From assembly GCF_050433395.1 (NCBI RefSeq), contig NZ_JBNPXH010000001.1, positions 620,001 through 684,000 of the forward strand: a stretch of DNA of 64,000 nucleotides, read 5' to 3'. The position numbers and the translations under genes are program-made. This DNA is from Mobilitalea torta (GTDB lineage Bacteria; Bacillota; Clostridia; Lachnospirales; Lachnospiraceae). Under the pieces are notes generated by a model. That model did no database searches, had not been told where the DNA came from, and was given only the letters and a program-made list of their open reading frames with translations. This document shows, one piece after another, positions 26,134-34,808 of the stretch. How positions within the stretch are numbered: position 1 is the first letter of the stretch; each line of letters opens with the position of its first letter.

Positions 26134-27237
26134 ATGTCTATGCCTAATTTTCCGGTAATCAGTCCGCCAATCACACGGGAAGATGCTGTGAATCAGATAT
26201 TGTCCTCTATCGCCATGGAGGAACTGGGTTTAAGCCATATCATTAACGCGGAAGGTGAGAAGCTTCAGTATATTATCGGAACCCTGCCAGGTATCAGCGG
26301 ACCGCCGGCGACGGTGGATGATGTGCTGGCGGCCAATGACAGCGTAAGATCCATGCTGGATACCATCACACAGAACCAGCTGTTTTATAAGAACAAGATG
26401 CAGGCGGCCCTGGCATCCTCAGAGATGCAGGGGCCTACGGGAGCGACGGGAGCGACGGGAGCCACCGGTCCGTCCGGAGGCCCTACCGGTCCGACCGGCC
26501 CGACGGGAGCCACAGGGGCCACGGGAGCAACGGGAGCGACGGGAGCAGCGGGCGCCACCGGCCCGGCAGGCGCCACTGGCCCGACGGGAGCCACGGGGGC
26601 CACAGGAGCTGTAGGTCCGGCAGGAGCTGTAGGCCCCACGGGAGCAACGGGAGCCACCGGAGCAGCAGGAGCAACGGGAGCAACGGGAGCCACTGGGGCA
26701 ATTGGTCCCACGGGTCCGACCGGAGATACCGGCCCGACGGGAGCCACAGGGGACACGGGAGCAACGGGAGCGACGGGAGCCACCGGAGCCACCGGCCCGA
26801 CTGGCCCCACCGGCCCTACGGGTACCAATGTTACGGATACTTCGGCCTTTGCAGCCAATACTACTGGTGTATCCCTTACGATAATTTCTGCCGGAACCGT
26901 AGTACCGCTTCCCAACGACCAGATACTGCCTACAGGAATCACAGTAAATGGAACCAATGATACCTTTACTATCGCAACACCGGGGCGTTATAGGATATCC
27001 TACCATGTCAATACTGCAGTATCCCTGATATTGGGAACAAGATTGCTTATAAACGGAACTCCGCTGGTACAGTCTACTATTACACCGGTTTTGAGTTTGT
27101 CCAATTTTTCCAATGAAATATTATATGATATTAGTGCCAATGATACCGTATCGCTGGAGTTATTTGGTCTGGCCGGAGCAGTGGTTTTATTGGGAGGTTC
27201 CGCAGGTGCTTCATTGATGATCGTCAGGTTAAGCTAG
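26134..27237 (+). CDS. Collagen-like repeat surface protein B
   Basis: A 367-residue protein. The shared N-terminal domain (MPNFPVISPPITREDAVNQI, then IAMEELGLSHIINAEGEK) covers residues 1-99. Collagen triplets cover about 100-230 with one break (GPSGGPTGP). The 137-residue C-terminal domain resembles the BclA-type trimerising globular head (ITVNGTNDTFTIATPGRYRI, then LGTRLLINGTP and ASLMIVRLS). The last strand is very hydrophobic. It has no signal peptide and is located between the GT2-TPR gene and the next collagen gene. It probably forms trimeric fibres on the spore or cell surface. Confidence 0.87.
   Translation: MSMPNFPVISPPITREDAVNQILSSIAMEELGLSHIINAEGEKLQYIIGTLPGISGPPATVDDVLAANDSVRSMLDTITQNQLFYKNKMQAALASSEMQGPTGATGATGATGPSGGPTGPTGPTGATGATGATGATGAAGATGPAGATGPTGATGATGAVGPAGAVGPTGATGATGAAGATGATGATGAIGPTGPTGDTGPTGATGDTGATGATGATGATGPTGPTGPTGTNVTDTSAFAANTTGVSLTIISAGTVVPLPNDQILPTGITVNGTNDTFTIATPGRYRISYHVNTAVSLILGTRLLINGTPLVQSTITPVLSLSNFSNEILYDISANDTVSLELFGLAGAVVLLGGSAGASLMIVRLS
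26431..26823 (+). repeat. Collagen Gly-X-Y coding repeat of protein B
   Basis: About 43 Gly-X-Y triplets, dominated by GAT and GPT, encoded by GC-rich near-repeats such as GGAGCGACGGGAGCCAC. Codon choice differs from the protein A tract, so recent exchange between the two strands' genes is not evident. Confidence 0.95.
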
Positions 27238-27252
27238 AAGGAGGGAATGTAT

Positions 27253-28359
27253 ATGTCACAACCCAGCTTTCCCACAATCAGCCCCCCTCTTGACCGAGGG
27301 GATGCGATAAATCAGATTATATCCTCCATAGCATATGAGGAGCTTGGATTAAGCCACATTCTCAATGCGGAGGGGGAAAATCTGCAATTTGTACTGGGGT
27401 CCCTGCCTGGTTTGACCGGAGGGAATGCAACCTATGAAGAAGTAGTGGATGTAAATGGAAGTGTTCAGGATATGCTGGACAGTGTTCTTGGAAGCCAGTT
27501 GATGCTGAATTCCAAGATGGCCGCAGCTCTCCAGGCACCGGTAATTCCGGGGGTAACGGGAGCCACGGGAGCGACGGGAGCCACAGGCCCCGCCGAAGGA
27601 GCTGCCGGAGCCACCGGAGCCACAGGTCCTACAGGAGCCCAGGGCTCCACGGGAGCGACGGGAGCCCTGGGACCGACAGGTCCGGACGGAGCCACAGGTC
27701 CGACGGGAGCCGCGGGAGCCCTGGGGGCCACAGGTCCGGACGGAGCCGCGGGAGCGACAGGAAGCACGGGGGCCACAGGGCCCACGGGAACCGCGGGAGC
27801 CCTGGGAAGTATAGGGCCTACGGGTCCCACGGGAGCCACGGGAGTTGCCGGAGCGACAGGAGCCACAGGTCCTACGGGAGCCGGAGGGCCCGTCGGAAGC
27901 GTCGGCCCTACCGGACCGACAGGCCCGACAGGAGCCCCCGGTCCTAATCTGACAGCCACGGCAGGATATGCGGTAAATACTGCAGGTTCGACAATTAGTG
28001 TTGCATTGGGGGCAACAAATGTCCCCCTGCCGAGTGTGCAGCTATTATCACCGGACATTACGGTAAATGGAACTGACACGGTTTTTACAATTAATACGGC
28101 AGGACTGTATCGAATTTCCTACCATATTAATACGACCCTTGGCCTGTTATTGGGGTCCCGGCTGCTGATCAATGGATCACCCAATACGGCATCGACGATA
28201 AATCCGATTGTTACCTTGTCGAACTACTCCAATGAGATAGAGATTAACCTGGGAGCAGGAGCTACCGTAGCCCTGCAGATGTTTGCATCGATTATAGGCG
28301 CTGCCGTTCTGCTGAACAATGCCGCAGGAGCTTCCTTGATGATAATACGTCTGAGCTAA
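27253..28359 (+). CDS. Collagen-like repeat surface protein C
   Basis: A 368-residue paralogue of protein B: N-terminal domain (SQPSFPTISPPLDRGDAINQ, then IAYEELGLSHILNAEGEN), collagen triplets with more GPD and GAL units, and the same BclA-like C-terminal head (DITVNGTDTVFTINTAGLYR, ending ASLMIIRLS). Start 27253 is 8 bp behind AGGAGG; the ATG at 27247 is too close. It is the third gene of the operon with the GT2-TPR gene and probably arose by tandem duplication of protein B. No clear terminator was seen in the 135 bp after it. Confidence 0.87.
   Translation: MSQPSFPTISPPLDRGDAINQIISSIAYEELGLSHILNAEGENLQFVLGSLPGLTGGNATYEEVVDVNGSVQDMLDSVLGSQLMLNSKMAAALQAPVIPGVTGATGATGATGPAEGAAGATGATGPTGAQGSTGATGALGPTGPDGATGPTGAAGALGATGPDGAAGATGSTGATGPTGTAGALGSIGPTGPTGATGVAGATGATGPTGAGGPVGSVGPTGPTGPTGAPGPNLTATAGYAVNTAGSTISVALGATNVPLPSVQLLSPDITVNGTDTVFTINTAGLYRISYHINTTLGLLLGSRLLINGSPNTASTINPIVTLSNYSNEIEINLGAGATVALQMFASIIGAAVLLNNAAGASLMIIRLS
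27550..27945 (+). repeat. Collagen Gly-X-Y coding repeat of protein C
   Basis: About 44 Gly-X-Y triplets of more varied composition (GAT, GPT, GPD, GAL, GAA, GST) than in proteins A and B. Confidence 0.93.
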
Positions 28360-28494
28360 TTCCGCCGTGCGATTTTGGCCGGTGTGATGACTGCAAGTGC
28401 TATGCCGGCAGATAACCCGCAACTGGAAAAAGATATGATACACTAACGGAAATAGCCTTATACGGTGATAAAGATTATCCCATGGTCTAACGAG

Positions 28495-29202
28495 TTACTT
28501 TTGGATAAATTTTCTTGATAGAAGGGTAATCCAAAGCACCGCAAATAAAATTGAAATAAATAATGCGAAATAATTACTTGATTGTATCGCTTTTGCCATC
28601 CAAAATGATGGCAAAAGCGATAATATATATTGCATTTTTCCAGTTATAAAATATGGAGCAAATGCTCCTAAATTGAAGATCGTTACCATTTTCCCAACCG
28701 CCATACCTTCCACCTTATTTGTGGATAGAGTGACAATAAGCAGAGCTATGACAACACCTTGAATCGTTCCGGCCAGTGCAATACCTGTAAGAATCAGCAT
28801 ATTTGCTTGGGAGAGATGGAAAAATGCTGACACAAAAATGCTGGCAGGGAATGAAATAAGCCCTATAGCCCCCAATCTTGACAGCAAATATCCTGTTTTC
28901 CCCAAAGGTGTAACGGCTAAATAGGAAATCAGATGATCGTCCGCTTCTTCCAGCATTACCATGGCAACAACGTAATTGAACATGGATGGTGTTAGAATTA
29001 TTAGAAACAAGTCAAACAACCTATAATAGGGAGCTAGAACTTCATTTATGCCCAAATAACCAGTTATCAGCTCCTCTATAACAGGGATAATAAACCGAAA
29101 AAAAATTCCTGCAAGCAGAGGAACAAAGGCAATTATTATAAGCATAGCATCATGCTTCAACTGTCGCAGCACCTGCGAAAAGCAAATATAAATCGCTTTC
29201 AT
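28495..29202 (-). CDS. ABC-2 type permease, second subunit
   Basis: A 235-residue membrane protein with about six helices (IIIAFVPLLAGIFFRFIIPV, FLIILTPSMFNYVVAMVMLE, LISFPASIFVSAFFHL, LAGTIQGVVIALLIVTL and others). The motif VMLEEADDHLISYLAVTPLG is typical of the fluoroquinolone-export-like ABC-2 permeases. ATG 29202 has GGAGG 9 bp upstream and overlaps the first permease by 4 bp. Its ATPase partner upstream is destroyed by a deletion, so it is probably idle unless another ATPase substitutes. Confidence 0.8.
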   Translation of the reverse strand: MKAIYICFSQVLRQLKHDAMLIIIAFVPLLAGIFFRFIIPVIEELITGYLGINEVLAPYYRLFDLFLIILTPSMFNYVVAMVMLEEADDHLISYLAVTPLGKTGYLLSRLGAIGLISFPASIFVSAFFHLSQANMLILTGIALAGTIQGVVIALLIVTLSTNKVEGMAVGKMVTIFNLGAFAPYFITGKMQYILSLLPSFWMAKAIQSSNYFALFISILFAVLWITLLSRKFIQK

Positions 29203-29879
29203 AAGGTAATCCCTCCAAGACTTCTCCACATTTTCGTGGTTGTCCGTTGAGCAATCATGAATAAGCAAATGATTATAATTAGCAGCATAGAAATATCATA
29301 CAGGGGATTCAGGCTGCTATTTGAGATTAATGCAATGCTGCCGTTCAAAGGATACCACCGCATGATGACGGATGGGGCAAGCAAGAACAGGATGGGCGGT
29401 ACAAAGCAAATAAGCTCCAGCGGAACAGTCATAATGATATACTGATTCAGACTGTTTATTTTTGCCGCTGCAATTAAGCCCAATAAAGTGAAAATCATTG
29501 AAGTCAGCGCCGTTGCAAGTAAGACCTCCGGAATATTTCTAAGCCTTGCCATAAATGCAAGTACCAAAGACACCAGTACAGAAATCAGCATTAGAGATAC
29601 TATCTTTGATATTATATACTCTATGACTTTTACAGGAGAAACGGCCAAAGCGTTTAATACCCTTTGACTTTTTTCTAACAACACAATCGCGCCCATAAAG
29701 AAAAGTCCCATTGCCGCAGGGTCGGAATAAATCATAATGCTTACTGCTTTTTCACGCCATGCCTCCGGAAAGATGAAAAGCAAGAAAACATACAGGGTAC
29801 AGAACACGATATAAATAAAGTAAAATCCATATTTAAACTGAAAATGAATATCTCCGAGTATTAGTTTTATAATTCTCAT
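29199..29879 (-). CDS. ABC-2 type permease, first subunit
   Basis: A 226-residue membrane protein with about six helices. GLFFMGAIVLLEKSQRVLNA, followed by LAVSPVKVIEYIISK, parallels the LEE...LAVTPL motif of the partner, so the two are paralogous half-permeases. Its ATG overlaps the TGA of the ATPase remnant (ATGA), showing that the three genes once formed a coupled operon. Intact and open in itself. Confidence 0.8.
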   Translation of the reverse strand: MRIIKLILGDIHFQFKYGFYFIYIVFCTLYVFLLFIFPEAWREKAVSIMIYSDPAAMGLFFMGAIVLLEKSQRVLNALAVSPVKVIEYIISKIVSLMLISVLVSLVLAFMARLRNIPEVLLATALTSMIFTLLGLIAAAKINSLNQYIIMTVPLELICFVPPILFLLAPSVIMRWYPLNGSIALISNSSLNPLYDISMLLIIIICLFMIAQRTTTKMWRSLGGITL

Positions 29880-30069
29880 TGCAATGTCCTCCCTGTTACC
29901 TCCATAAAAATATCATTCAAAGTCCCGTAAGTATCTTTTGCAGTGTTGTTTTCCCTGCACCGGAGGGGCCTAAGAAACCAAATATTTCTCCTTTTTTAAC
30001 ATGAAAATTCATATCTGTAATGAAGGGTTTTTTTGAATAGCTAAATGTTAGATTTTTGACGGTTAGCAT
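29876..30069 (-). pseudogene. ABC transporter ATPase with large internal deletion
   Basis: The reading frame starts MLTVKNLTFSYSKKPFITDM and passes an intact Walker A (GPSGAGKTT). It continues LQKILTGL and then meets TGA. In the next frame the DNA encodes TLNDIFMEVTGRTLQ and a stop, which is the usual C-terminal end of this ATPase class. Thus about 180 internal residues, including signature and Walker B, are missing, and the junction (near 29935) is out of frame. Ribosome site GGAGAAG is intact. Confidence 0.88.
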
Positions 30070-30126
30070 GATCTTCTCCTTAAATGACTAAGACGTTATT
30101 TTTGGTCATTAAAACGGTAAATTTTT

Positions 30127-30717
30127 TTAATTCAACATTTGTAATACTAAACCTCTGATCGTAAGCTTTAAAGCTTCATTAAAATATTCTTCGCCTGCCT
30201 CGCGTTTATAAATCATGCTGATAAACAGGTTTCTGAAAGCAGCCGCAAAATAATCAGTGTTGATTTTATCAGTACATGAAACCATTCCTACAATATCTTT
30301 AATCATTGTACTATCATGTAAAAAATGAGCCTGCATAACCTCCTGCGGCAGTTTGCGGTAAAGCAGTTCAATTTCTCCGGTTGTCAGAAGACGCAATAAG
30401 CCTGTTTCATCTATTGCTTTAAAAAAGCCATATATTATTTCGGTCAGGCTTTCAGCTGTTATATGCTGTTGCAAGGCTTTGATTTCATCCAGCAGCTGCT
30501 TTTCTATGGTTTCATGCTGCTCTAATAATACCTCAAACAATAATATTTCTTTTGCTTCATAGAACAAGTAAAAAGTACCCTTGGGGATTTGTACACGCTC
30601 CACCAGCTGATCTACCGTAGTGCGTCTAATCCCAAAAGTTGAAAGGCAATATGCGGCTTCTTCTTTCAGTCTTTTTTTGATATATGCTCGTTCATTATCT
30701 GAATATATTTTAGGCAA
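30127..30717 (-). CDS. TetR-family regulator
   Basis: A 196-residue repressor. The N-terminal helix-turn-helix reads AYCLSTFGIRRTTVDQLVER, then VQIPKGTFYLFYEAKEILLF. The C-terminal ligand domain is all helical. It starts at TTG 30717 with GAGGG 6 bp upstream. It lies 58 bp in front of the broken ATPase gene on the same strand and probably controlled that exporter. Intact, so it outlived its target's function. Confidence 0.85.
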   Translation of the reverse strand: MPKIYSDNERAYIKKRLKEEAAYCLSTFGIRRTTVDQLVERVQIPKGTFYLFYEAKEILLFEVLLEQHETIEKQLLDEIKALQQHITAESLTEIIYGFFKAIDETGLLRLLTTGEIELLYRKLPQEVMQAHFLHDSTMIKDIVGMVSCTDKINTDYFAAAFRNLFISMIYKREAGEEYFNEALKLTIRGLVLQMLN

Positions 30718-30857
30718 TTCTATCCCTCTTTTTGACTAGTTTGTTTTGTATAGTCATTATAGCGTTTATGAAAGCTTTTGTCAACAACTCCTCTTTGCTG
30801 TTGGTGCCCTCTGAACTGTAATACGATGCCTTATGTGTTTTTTTGTAGTATAATTAC

Positions 30858-31133
30858 GAAAACGTTTACATTTATCAAGCGATCATAAAAACCTAGCTTA
30901 TCTAATGAATTCAATATGATGGAATATTTTATCAAAAAAAGTGCTTGCATTTATTTACGAAAAGGTTTAAGATAAGTATTGTTGAAATTATTCAAAAAGC
31001 ATGTTTTTTGTCTTAAATAGAAAATAAATATTACTATTAATATAAGTTATAATTGTAATAACAAACATATATATTGACATAAAGTAAAATAAAATGTACA
31101 ATGTGCTTAATGACTTTAATAGAAAACGATTAA
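30858..31133 (+). promoter_or_regulatory. Promoters and LacI-type operator-like sites of the first sugar importer
   Basis: The 431-bp gap 30718-31148 has no gene. It holds two sigma-A promoters: TTGCAT-17-TAAGAT (30945-30950, 30968-30973) and TTGACA-17-TACAAT (31074-31079, 31097-31102). Three related sites, GAAAACGTTTAC (30858), GAAAAGGTTTAA (30959) and GAAAACGATTAA (31122), look like LacI/CcpA-family operators. The second lies in the spacer of the first promoter and the third about 20 bp after the second -10 box. The latter resembles the GAAACCGATTTC operators at 55037 and 56390. Confidence 0.6.
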
Positions 31134-31148
31134 GCTGGAGGAGAGAGG

Positions 31149-32063
31149 ATGAAAGAGTTTTGGCGCAACACATGGAAGCATAGGGCGCATCTTATTATGT
31201 GCATTCCGGTGATTCTTGTACTGTTTTTATTCAGCTATATGCCTATGGCCGGGTTGGTAATGGCCTTCAAGAAGTTTGATTATGGTGCGGGTATCTGGAA
31301 GAGTCCCTGGGTCGGACTGAATAATTTTAAGTTTCTGCTGGCTTCGGGAAAGACATTCTGGAGGATGACCTCCAACACATTATCTTATTATGCGGTATTT
31401 ACCATTCTGGGCACCCTGCTGAATATTGCGGTTGCCATCGGGATTGACCAGCTTGTGTTCAAGCGCATGGGGAAGGCCTTTCAGAGCATCATGATCATAC
31501 CCGTATTCATTTCCTATGCTGCGGTTCAATTTATTGTATACGCATTCTTCAGTAACAACGGTATGGTCAATAATATTATGCAGATGTTCGGAGCGGATGC
31601 GGTCCGCTGGTATACCAACCCGAAGCACTGGCCGATGATATTAACCATTGTTAAGATGTGGAACAGTGTGGGCTACGGTTCGGTTCTGTATATGTCGGTC
31701 CTGGCCGGTATCGACCAGGAGATGTATGAGGCGGCACAGATTGACGGTGCCAACAAGAGAAGGCAGATCTATCACATAACCCTGCCTTGCCTGGTTCCTA
31801 TGATCACCATTATGCTTCTGCTCAGCGTCGGAGGTATCATGCGTTCGGAGACCGGTCTGTTCTATCAGGTGACCAGGAACAGCGGTATTATATATTCGAC
31901 CACCCAGGTTATCGATTCTTATGTTCTGAATGCGCTTCTGACCACGCCAGATTATGGCTTCACCGCAGCCGCAACCTTCTATCAGTCCATTGTAGGCCTG
32001 GCGCTGATCCTGGTGGCCAATGGCATTGTGAGAAAAGCCGCACCGGAGAATTCTTTGTTCTAA
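31149..32063 (+). CDS. Sugar ABC transporter permease 1, LplB/YtlC type
   Basis: CUT1-family inner membrane subunit, 304 residues and six helices, beginning at HLIMCIPVILVLFLFSYMPM. The EAA loop reads EMYEAAQIDGANKRRQIYHI, followed by TLPCLVP, which docks the shared ATPase. It ends RKAAPENSLF, the usual tail of this group. Start ATG 31149 is 6 bp behind GGAGGAGAGAGG. First gene of a permease-permease-binding-protein operon with no ATPase gene; these systems borrow an MsmX-like ATPase encoded elsewhere. Confidence 0.92.
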   Translation: MKEFWRNTWKHRAHLIMCIPVILVLFLFSYMPMAGLVMAFKKFDYGAGIWKSPWVGLNNFKFLLASGKTFWRMTSNTLSYYAVFTILGTLLNIAVAIGIDQLVFKRMGKAFQSIMIIPVFISYAAVQFIVYAFFSNNGMVNNIMQMFGADAVRWYTNPKHWPMILTIVKMWNSVGYGSVLYMSVLAGIDQEMYEAAQIDGANKRRQIYHITLPCLVPMITIMLLLSVGGIMRSETGLFYQVTRNSGIIYSTTQVIDSYVLNALLTTPDYGFTAAATFYQSIVGLALILVANGIVRKAAPENSLF

Positions 32064-32086
32064 GCTTATAAACTGGAGGAGTGAAT

Positions 32087-33022
32087 ATGAATAATTTAGC
32101 GGCGGCGCCGGGAAGCGTCATGAGGAAGAAGAGAAGAAAGGGAAAGGGAATCAGCCAGTATATATTGGCGGCAGTTCTTGGACTATACACATTGTTCTGC
32201 CTGTTACCCATTGTACTGGTCTTTGTAATTGCATTTACGGATGATAAGAGCATTGCATCCAACGGCTTCAGCTATTTTCCGGAGAAGCTTTCTCTCAGGG
32301 GCTTTGAATATGTTTTGAAATACGGACGACAGCTTTTTGTATCCTATGGAGTTACCGTCTCCATCACTGTGGCAGGAACCTTCCTGGGTCTGCTGATTAT
32401 GAGCTTATTTGCCTTTGCGGTCAGCAGGAAGGATTTCCGGTTAAGAAGGCTGCTGGCGCTGTATTTGATGATACCCATGCTTTTCTCGGGAGGTCAGCTG
32501 GCCAGCTATCTGATCTTTACCTCGGTATATCACATGAAGGACAGCATATGGCTGCTGATCCTGCCGCTGACGGTTTCCACCATGAATGTGATTATCCTGC
32601 GGACGTACATACAGACCAGCATTCCCGATGAACTGACGGACTCCGCCCGCATCGACGGAGCAGGTGAATTCAGAACCTTTTTCCAGATTATCCTGCCGCT
32701 GATGAAACCGGTGCTTGCCTCCGTGGGCTTTATGATGGCAACGGCCTTTTGGAATGACTGGCAGCATGCCCTGCTCTATATCGAAAGCTCCAGCAAGATG
32801 CCCCTGCAGCTTCTGCTGGTAAAAATCCAGAAAAATATTGAGTTCCTTCTCAATAATAAAAATATATCGGGTGCGGCCCTGATTGCAGTGCAGCAGGGAA
32901 TACCGGAATATTCGGCCACTATGGCAACCGTACTGACGGTAATCGGGCCCATCATCATAGCATATCCGTTTTTCCAGAAATATTTTATTAAGGGCCTTAC
33001 CGTAGGTTCTGTAAAGGGGTGA
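32087..33022 (+). CDS. Sugar ABC transporter permease 2, LplC/YtcP type
   Basis: Second CUT1 permease, 311 residues, six helices. The EAA loop is ELTDSARIDGAGEFRTFFQI, followed by ILPL. It ends in PFFQKYFIKGLTVGSVKG, the conserved family tail. ATG 32087 with GGAGGA 6 bp upstream is preferred over GTG 32081. It forms the membrane channel with the gene just upstream. Confidence 0.92.
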   Translation: MNNLAAAPGSVMRKKRRKGKGISQYILAAVLGLYTLFCLLPIVLVFVIAFTDDKSIASNGFSYFPEKLSLRGFEYVLKYGRQLFVSYGVTVSITVAGTFLGLLIMSLFAFAVSRKDFRLRRLLALYLMIPMLFSGGQLASYLIFTSVYHMKDSIWLLILPLTVSTMNVIILRTYIQTSIPDELTDSARIDGAGEFRTFFQIILPLMKPVLASVGFMMATAFWNDWQHALLYIESSSKMPLQLLLVKIQKNIEFLLNNKNISGAALIAVQQGIPEYSATMATVLTVIGPIIIAYPFFQKYFIKGLTVGSVKG

Positions 33023-33091
33023 TATTCATGATGCCGCAAGCCTCTGCTTCAGGCATCTTGAAATATAATTTTTATAAGGGAGGATATAAAT

Positions 33092-34627
33092 ATGTTAAGA
33101 ACTAAGAAATGGGGAAAAACGTTACTGGCGCTGGTTCTGGCGGTTGCAATGCTTGCAGCAGCAGGATGCGGTGCGAAAGAAGGGGGAGATGACGCAAAGC
33201 CCGCGGATTCTACAAAGACATCTACGGATGACAAGGGTTCTGCGGCAGATGGCGAGATGGTGACAATCACCTTATACAGGCCGTCCTTCAACATTGCAAC
33301 CCCGGATGCGACGGAGCTGAAGAAGGTTCAGGACGCGATCAATGCCTATATCGGTGACAAGATCAATGTACAGCTTGAGATCTATGATATCGGCAGCGGG
33401 GAATATTCGGATAAGTGCAATCTTGCCCTGGCCGGAAGCGAAGTGGATCTCTTCTTCACAGCCAACTGGATGCAGACCATCAAAACAGACGATGTTGTAA
33501 AGCAGAATGCTGTTTATGATTTGACGGAGCTGCTTCCGAAGTATGGTATTTACACAGCAATTCCTGAATGGGTGTGGGGAGCATCATCCTTTGACGGAAA
33601 GAACTATTTCATCCCTTGCTACAAGGAGTCGGCAGAAGGCTATAATCTCATGTTCCGCAAGGATCTGGTGGATAAGTACGGCTGGGATTTATCAAAGGTG
33701 AAGTTCCTGCCGGATATCGAGCCCATGCTGGCGGACTGCAAGGCAGAAGGCTTGAAATACCCTTACCTGACACAGAAGACAGCCATGTTCCACAGGTATT
33801 ATCTGGACAAATTTGATTTCTTCAGTCAGGATACCTTTATAGCAGTTGACAAGGATAAGGATGAGGTTGTCAGCACCGTTACTACAAAAGAATTCAAGGA
33901 ATTTGCAACCTTAATGGGAGATTGGGCGCAGAAGGGTTATTTAAGTGAAGACGATCTGACCAAGACAACCACGGATACCACCATCCAGACTGCTGACTGG
34001 GGTATCTCCTGGTGGACGGATGTGCCGAATAATGATGAGGCGGATACCCGTTACAGCCGTGAAGTGGAGATGGCAAGAGTTACAAAGAACTGGATACAAT
34101 CCAACACCACGCTGGGTTCCTGCTATGCCATCAGTAAGAGCGCCACAGAGGAAGAGGCGATTGCTGCTCTGAAGTTCTTAAGCCTGCTTTATACGGATAC
34201 GGCTCTTGCGGACCTCTACACCTTTGGTATCGAAGGAACGGATTATATCAGAGAAAACGGTACGGTAACCAAGACGGATGCAGGTTTGTATAATCACAGT
34301 GCATGGGAGTCCACCTCTGTAACTGTTCTGTCCCTGGAGACCAATGAGCCTGCCAATAAGGTGGAGCTGTATAAGCAATTCAATGACAATGCGGTAAGCT
34401 CTATCGCAGCCGGCTTCCGGTTCCAGTCCGCTCCGGTAGATGCGGAATATGCAGCCTGCGTTCAGGTGTTTAATGAGTTTGGCTTTGCCCTTCAGAACGG
34501 CGGATATGCACCGGCGGATGTTGACAAGGCAATCAGTGATTATCAGGCAGCTCTTGATGATGCAGGATTCCAGAAGCTTCTTGCAGAGGCACAGAAGCAG
34601 TATGATGAATGGAAGAAGGTTAGATAA
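33092..34627 (+). CDS. Sugar-binding lipoprotein, DUF3502 group
   Basis: Extracellular solute-binding protein, 511 residues. Signal peptide MLRTKKWGKTLLALVLAVAM with lipobox LAAAGC, a Lys/Asp/Ser/Thr-rich spacer, then the family 1 binding fold (LALAGSEVDLFFTANWMQTI). The C-terminal helical DUF3502-like part contains AAGFRFQSAPVDAEYAACVQ and FQKLLAEAQKQYDEWK. It delivers oligosaccharides to the two permeases upstream. It is closely similar in type to the protein at 58445. The ligand cannot be inferred beyond plant oligosaccharides from context. Confidence 0.92.
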   Translation: MLRTKKWGKTLLALVLAVAMLAAAGCGAKEGGDDAKPADSTKTSTDDKGSAADGEMVTITLYRPSFNIATPDATELKKVQDAINAYIGDKINVQLEIYDIGSGEYSDKCNLALAGSEVDLFFTANWMQTIKTDDVVKQNAVYDLTELLPKYGIYTAIPEWVWGASSFDGKNYFIPCYKESAEGYNLMFRKDLVDKYGWDLSKVKFLPDIEPMLADCKAEGLKYPYLTQKTAMFHRYYLDKFDFFSQDTFIAVDKDKDEVVSTVTTKEFKEFATLMGDWAQKGYLSEDDLTKTTTDTTIQTADWGISWWTDVPNNDEADTRYSREVEMARVTKNWIQSNTTLGSCYAISKSATEEEAIAALKFLSLLYTDTALADLYTFGIEGTDYIRENGTVTKTDAGLYNHSAWESTSVTVLSLETNEPANKVELYKQFNDNAVSSIAAGFRFQSAPVDAEYAACVQVFNEFGFALQNGGYAPADVDKAISDYQAALDDAGFQKLLAEAQKQYDEWKKVR

Positions 34628-34692
34628 AGGGCAGCAAAGGGAAAGTCTGAGAGAATAATTCTGTATTTGGAATAAAAGAGGTACTGGGGTAG

Positions 34693-34775
34693 ATCCTGGG
34701 GTGTGCGGTATAATTGGGCAGAAGGAGGCGGAGTCTTCTTCCAGACAGTTTGCAGCATGCCCCAGGATTGTTTTG
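34693..34775 (+). terminator. Terminator after the first importer operon
   Basis: Arms ATCCTGGGGTGTGC (34693-34706) and GCATGCCCCAGGAT (34755-34768) pair over 14 bases with two wobbles, followed by TGTTTTGTTGG. The loop of nearly 50 bases is long for a terminator. Confidence 0.5.
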
Positions 34776-34808
34776 TTGGCGGGGGGGTGATTGGGGGTAG
34801 GCTGTGAG

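Noticed and set aside
28360..28494. Small gene after the third collagen-like gene
   Set aside because: Only short frames without ribosome sites; nothing recognisable.
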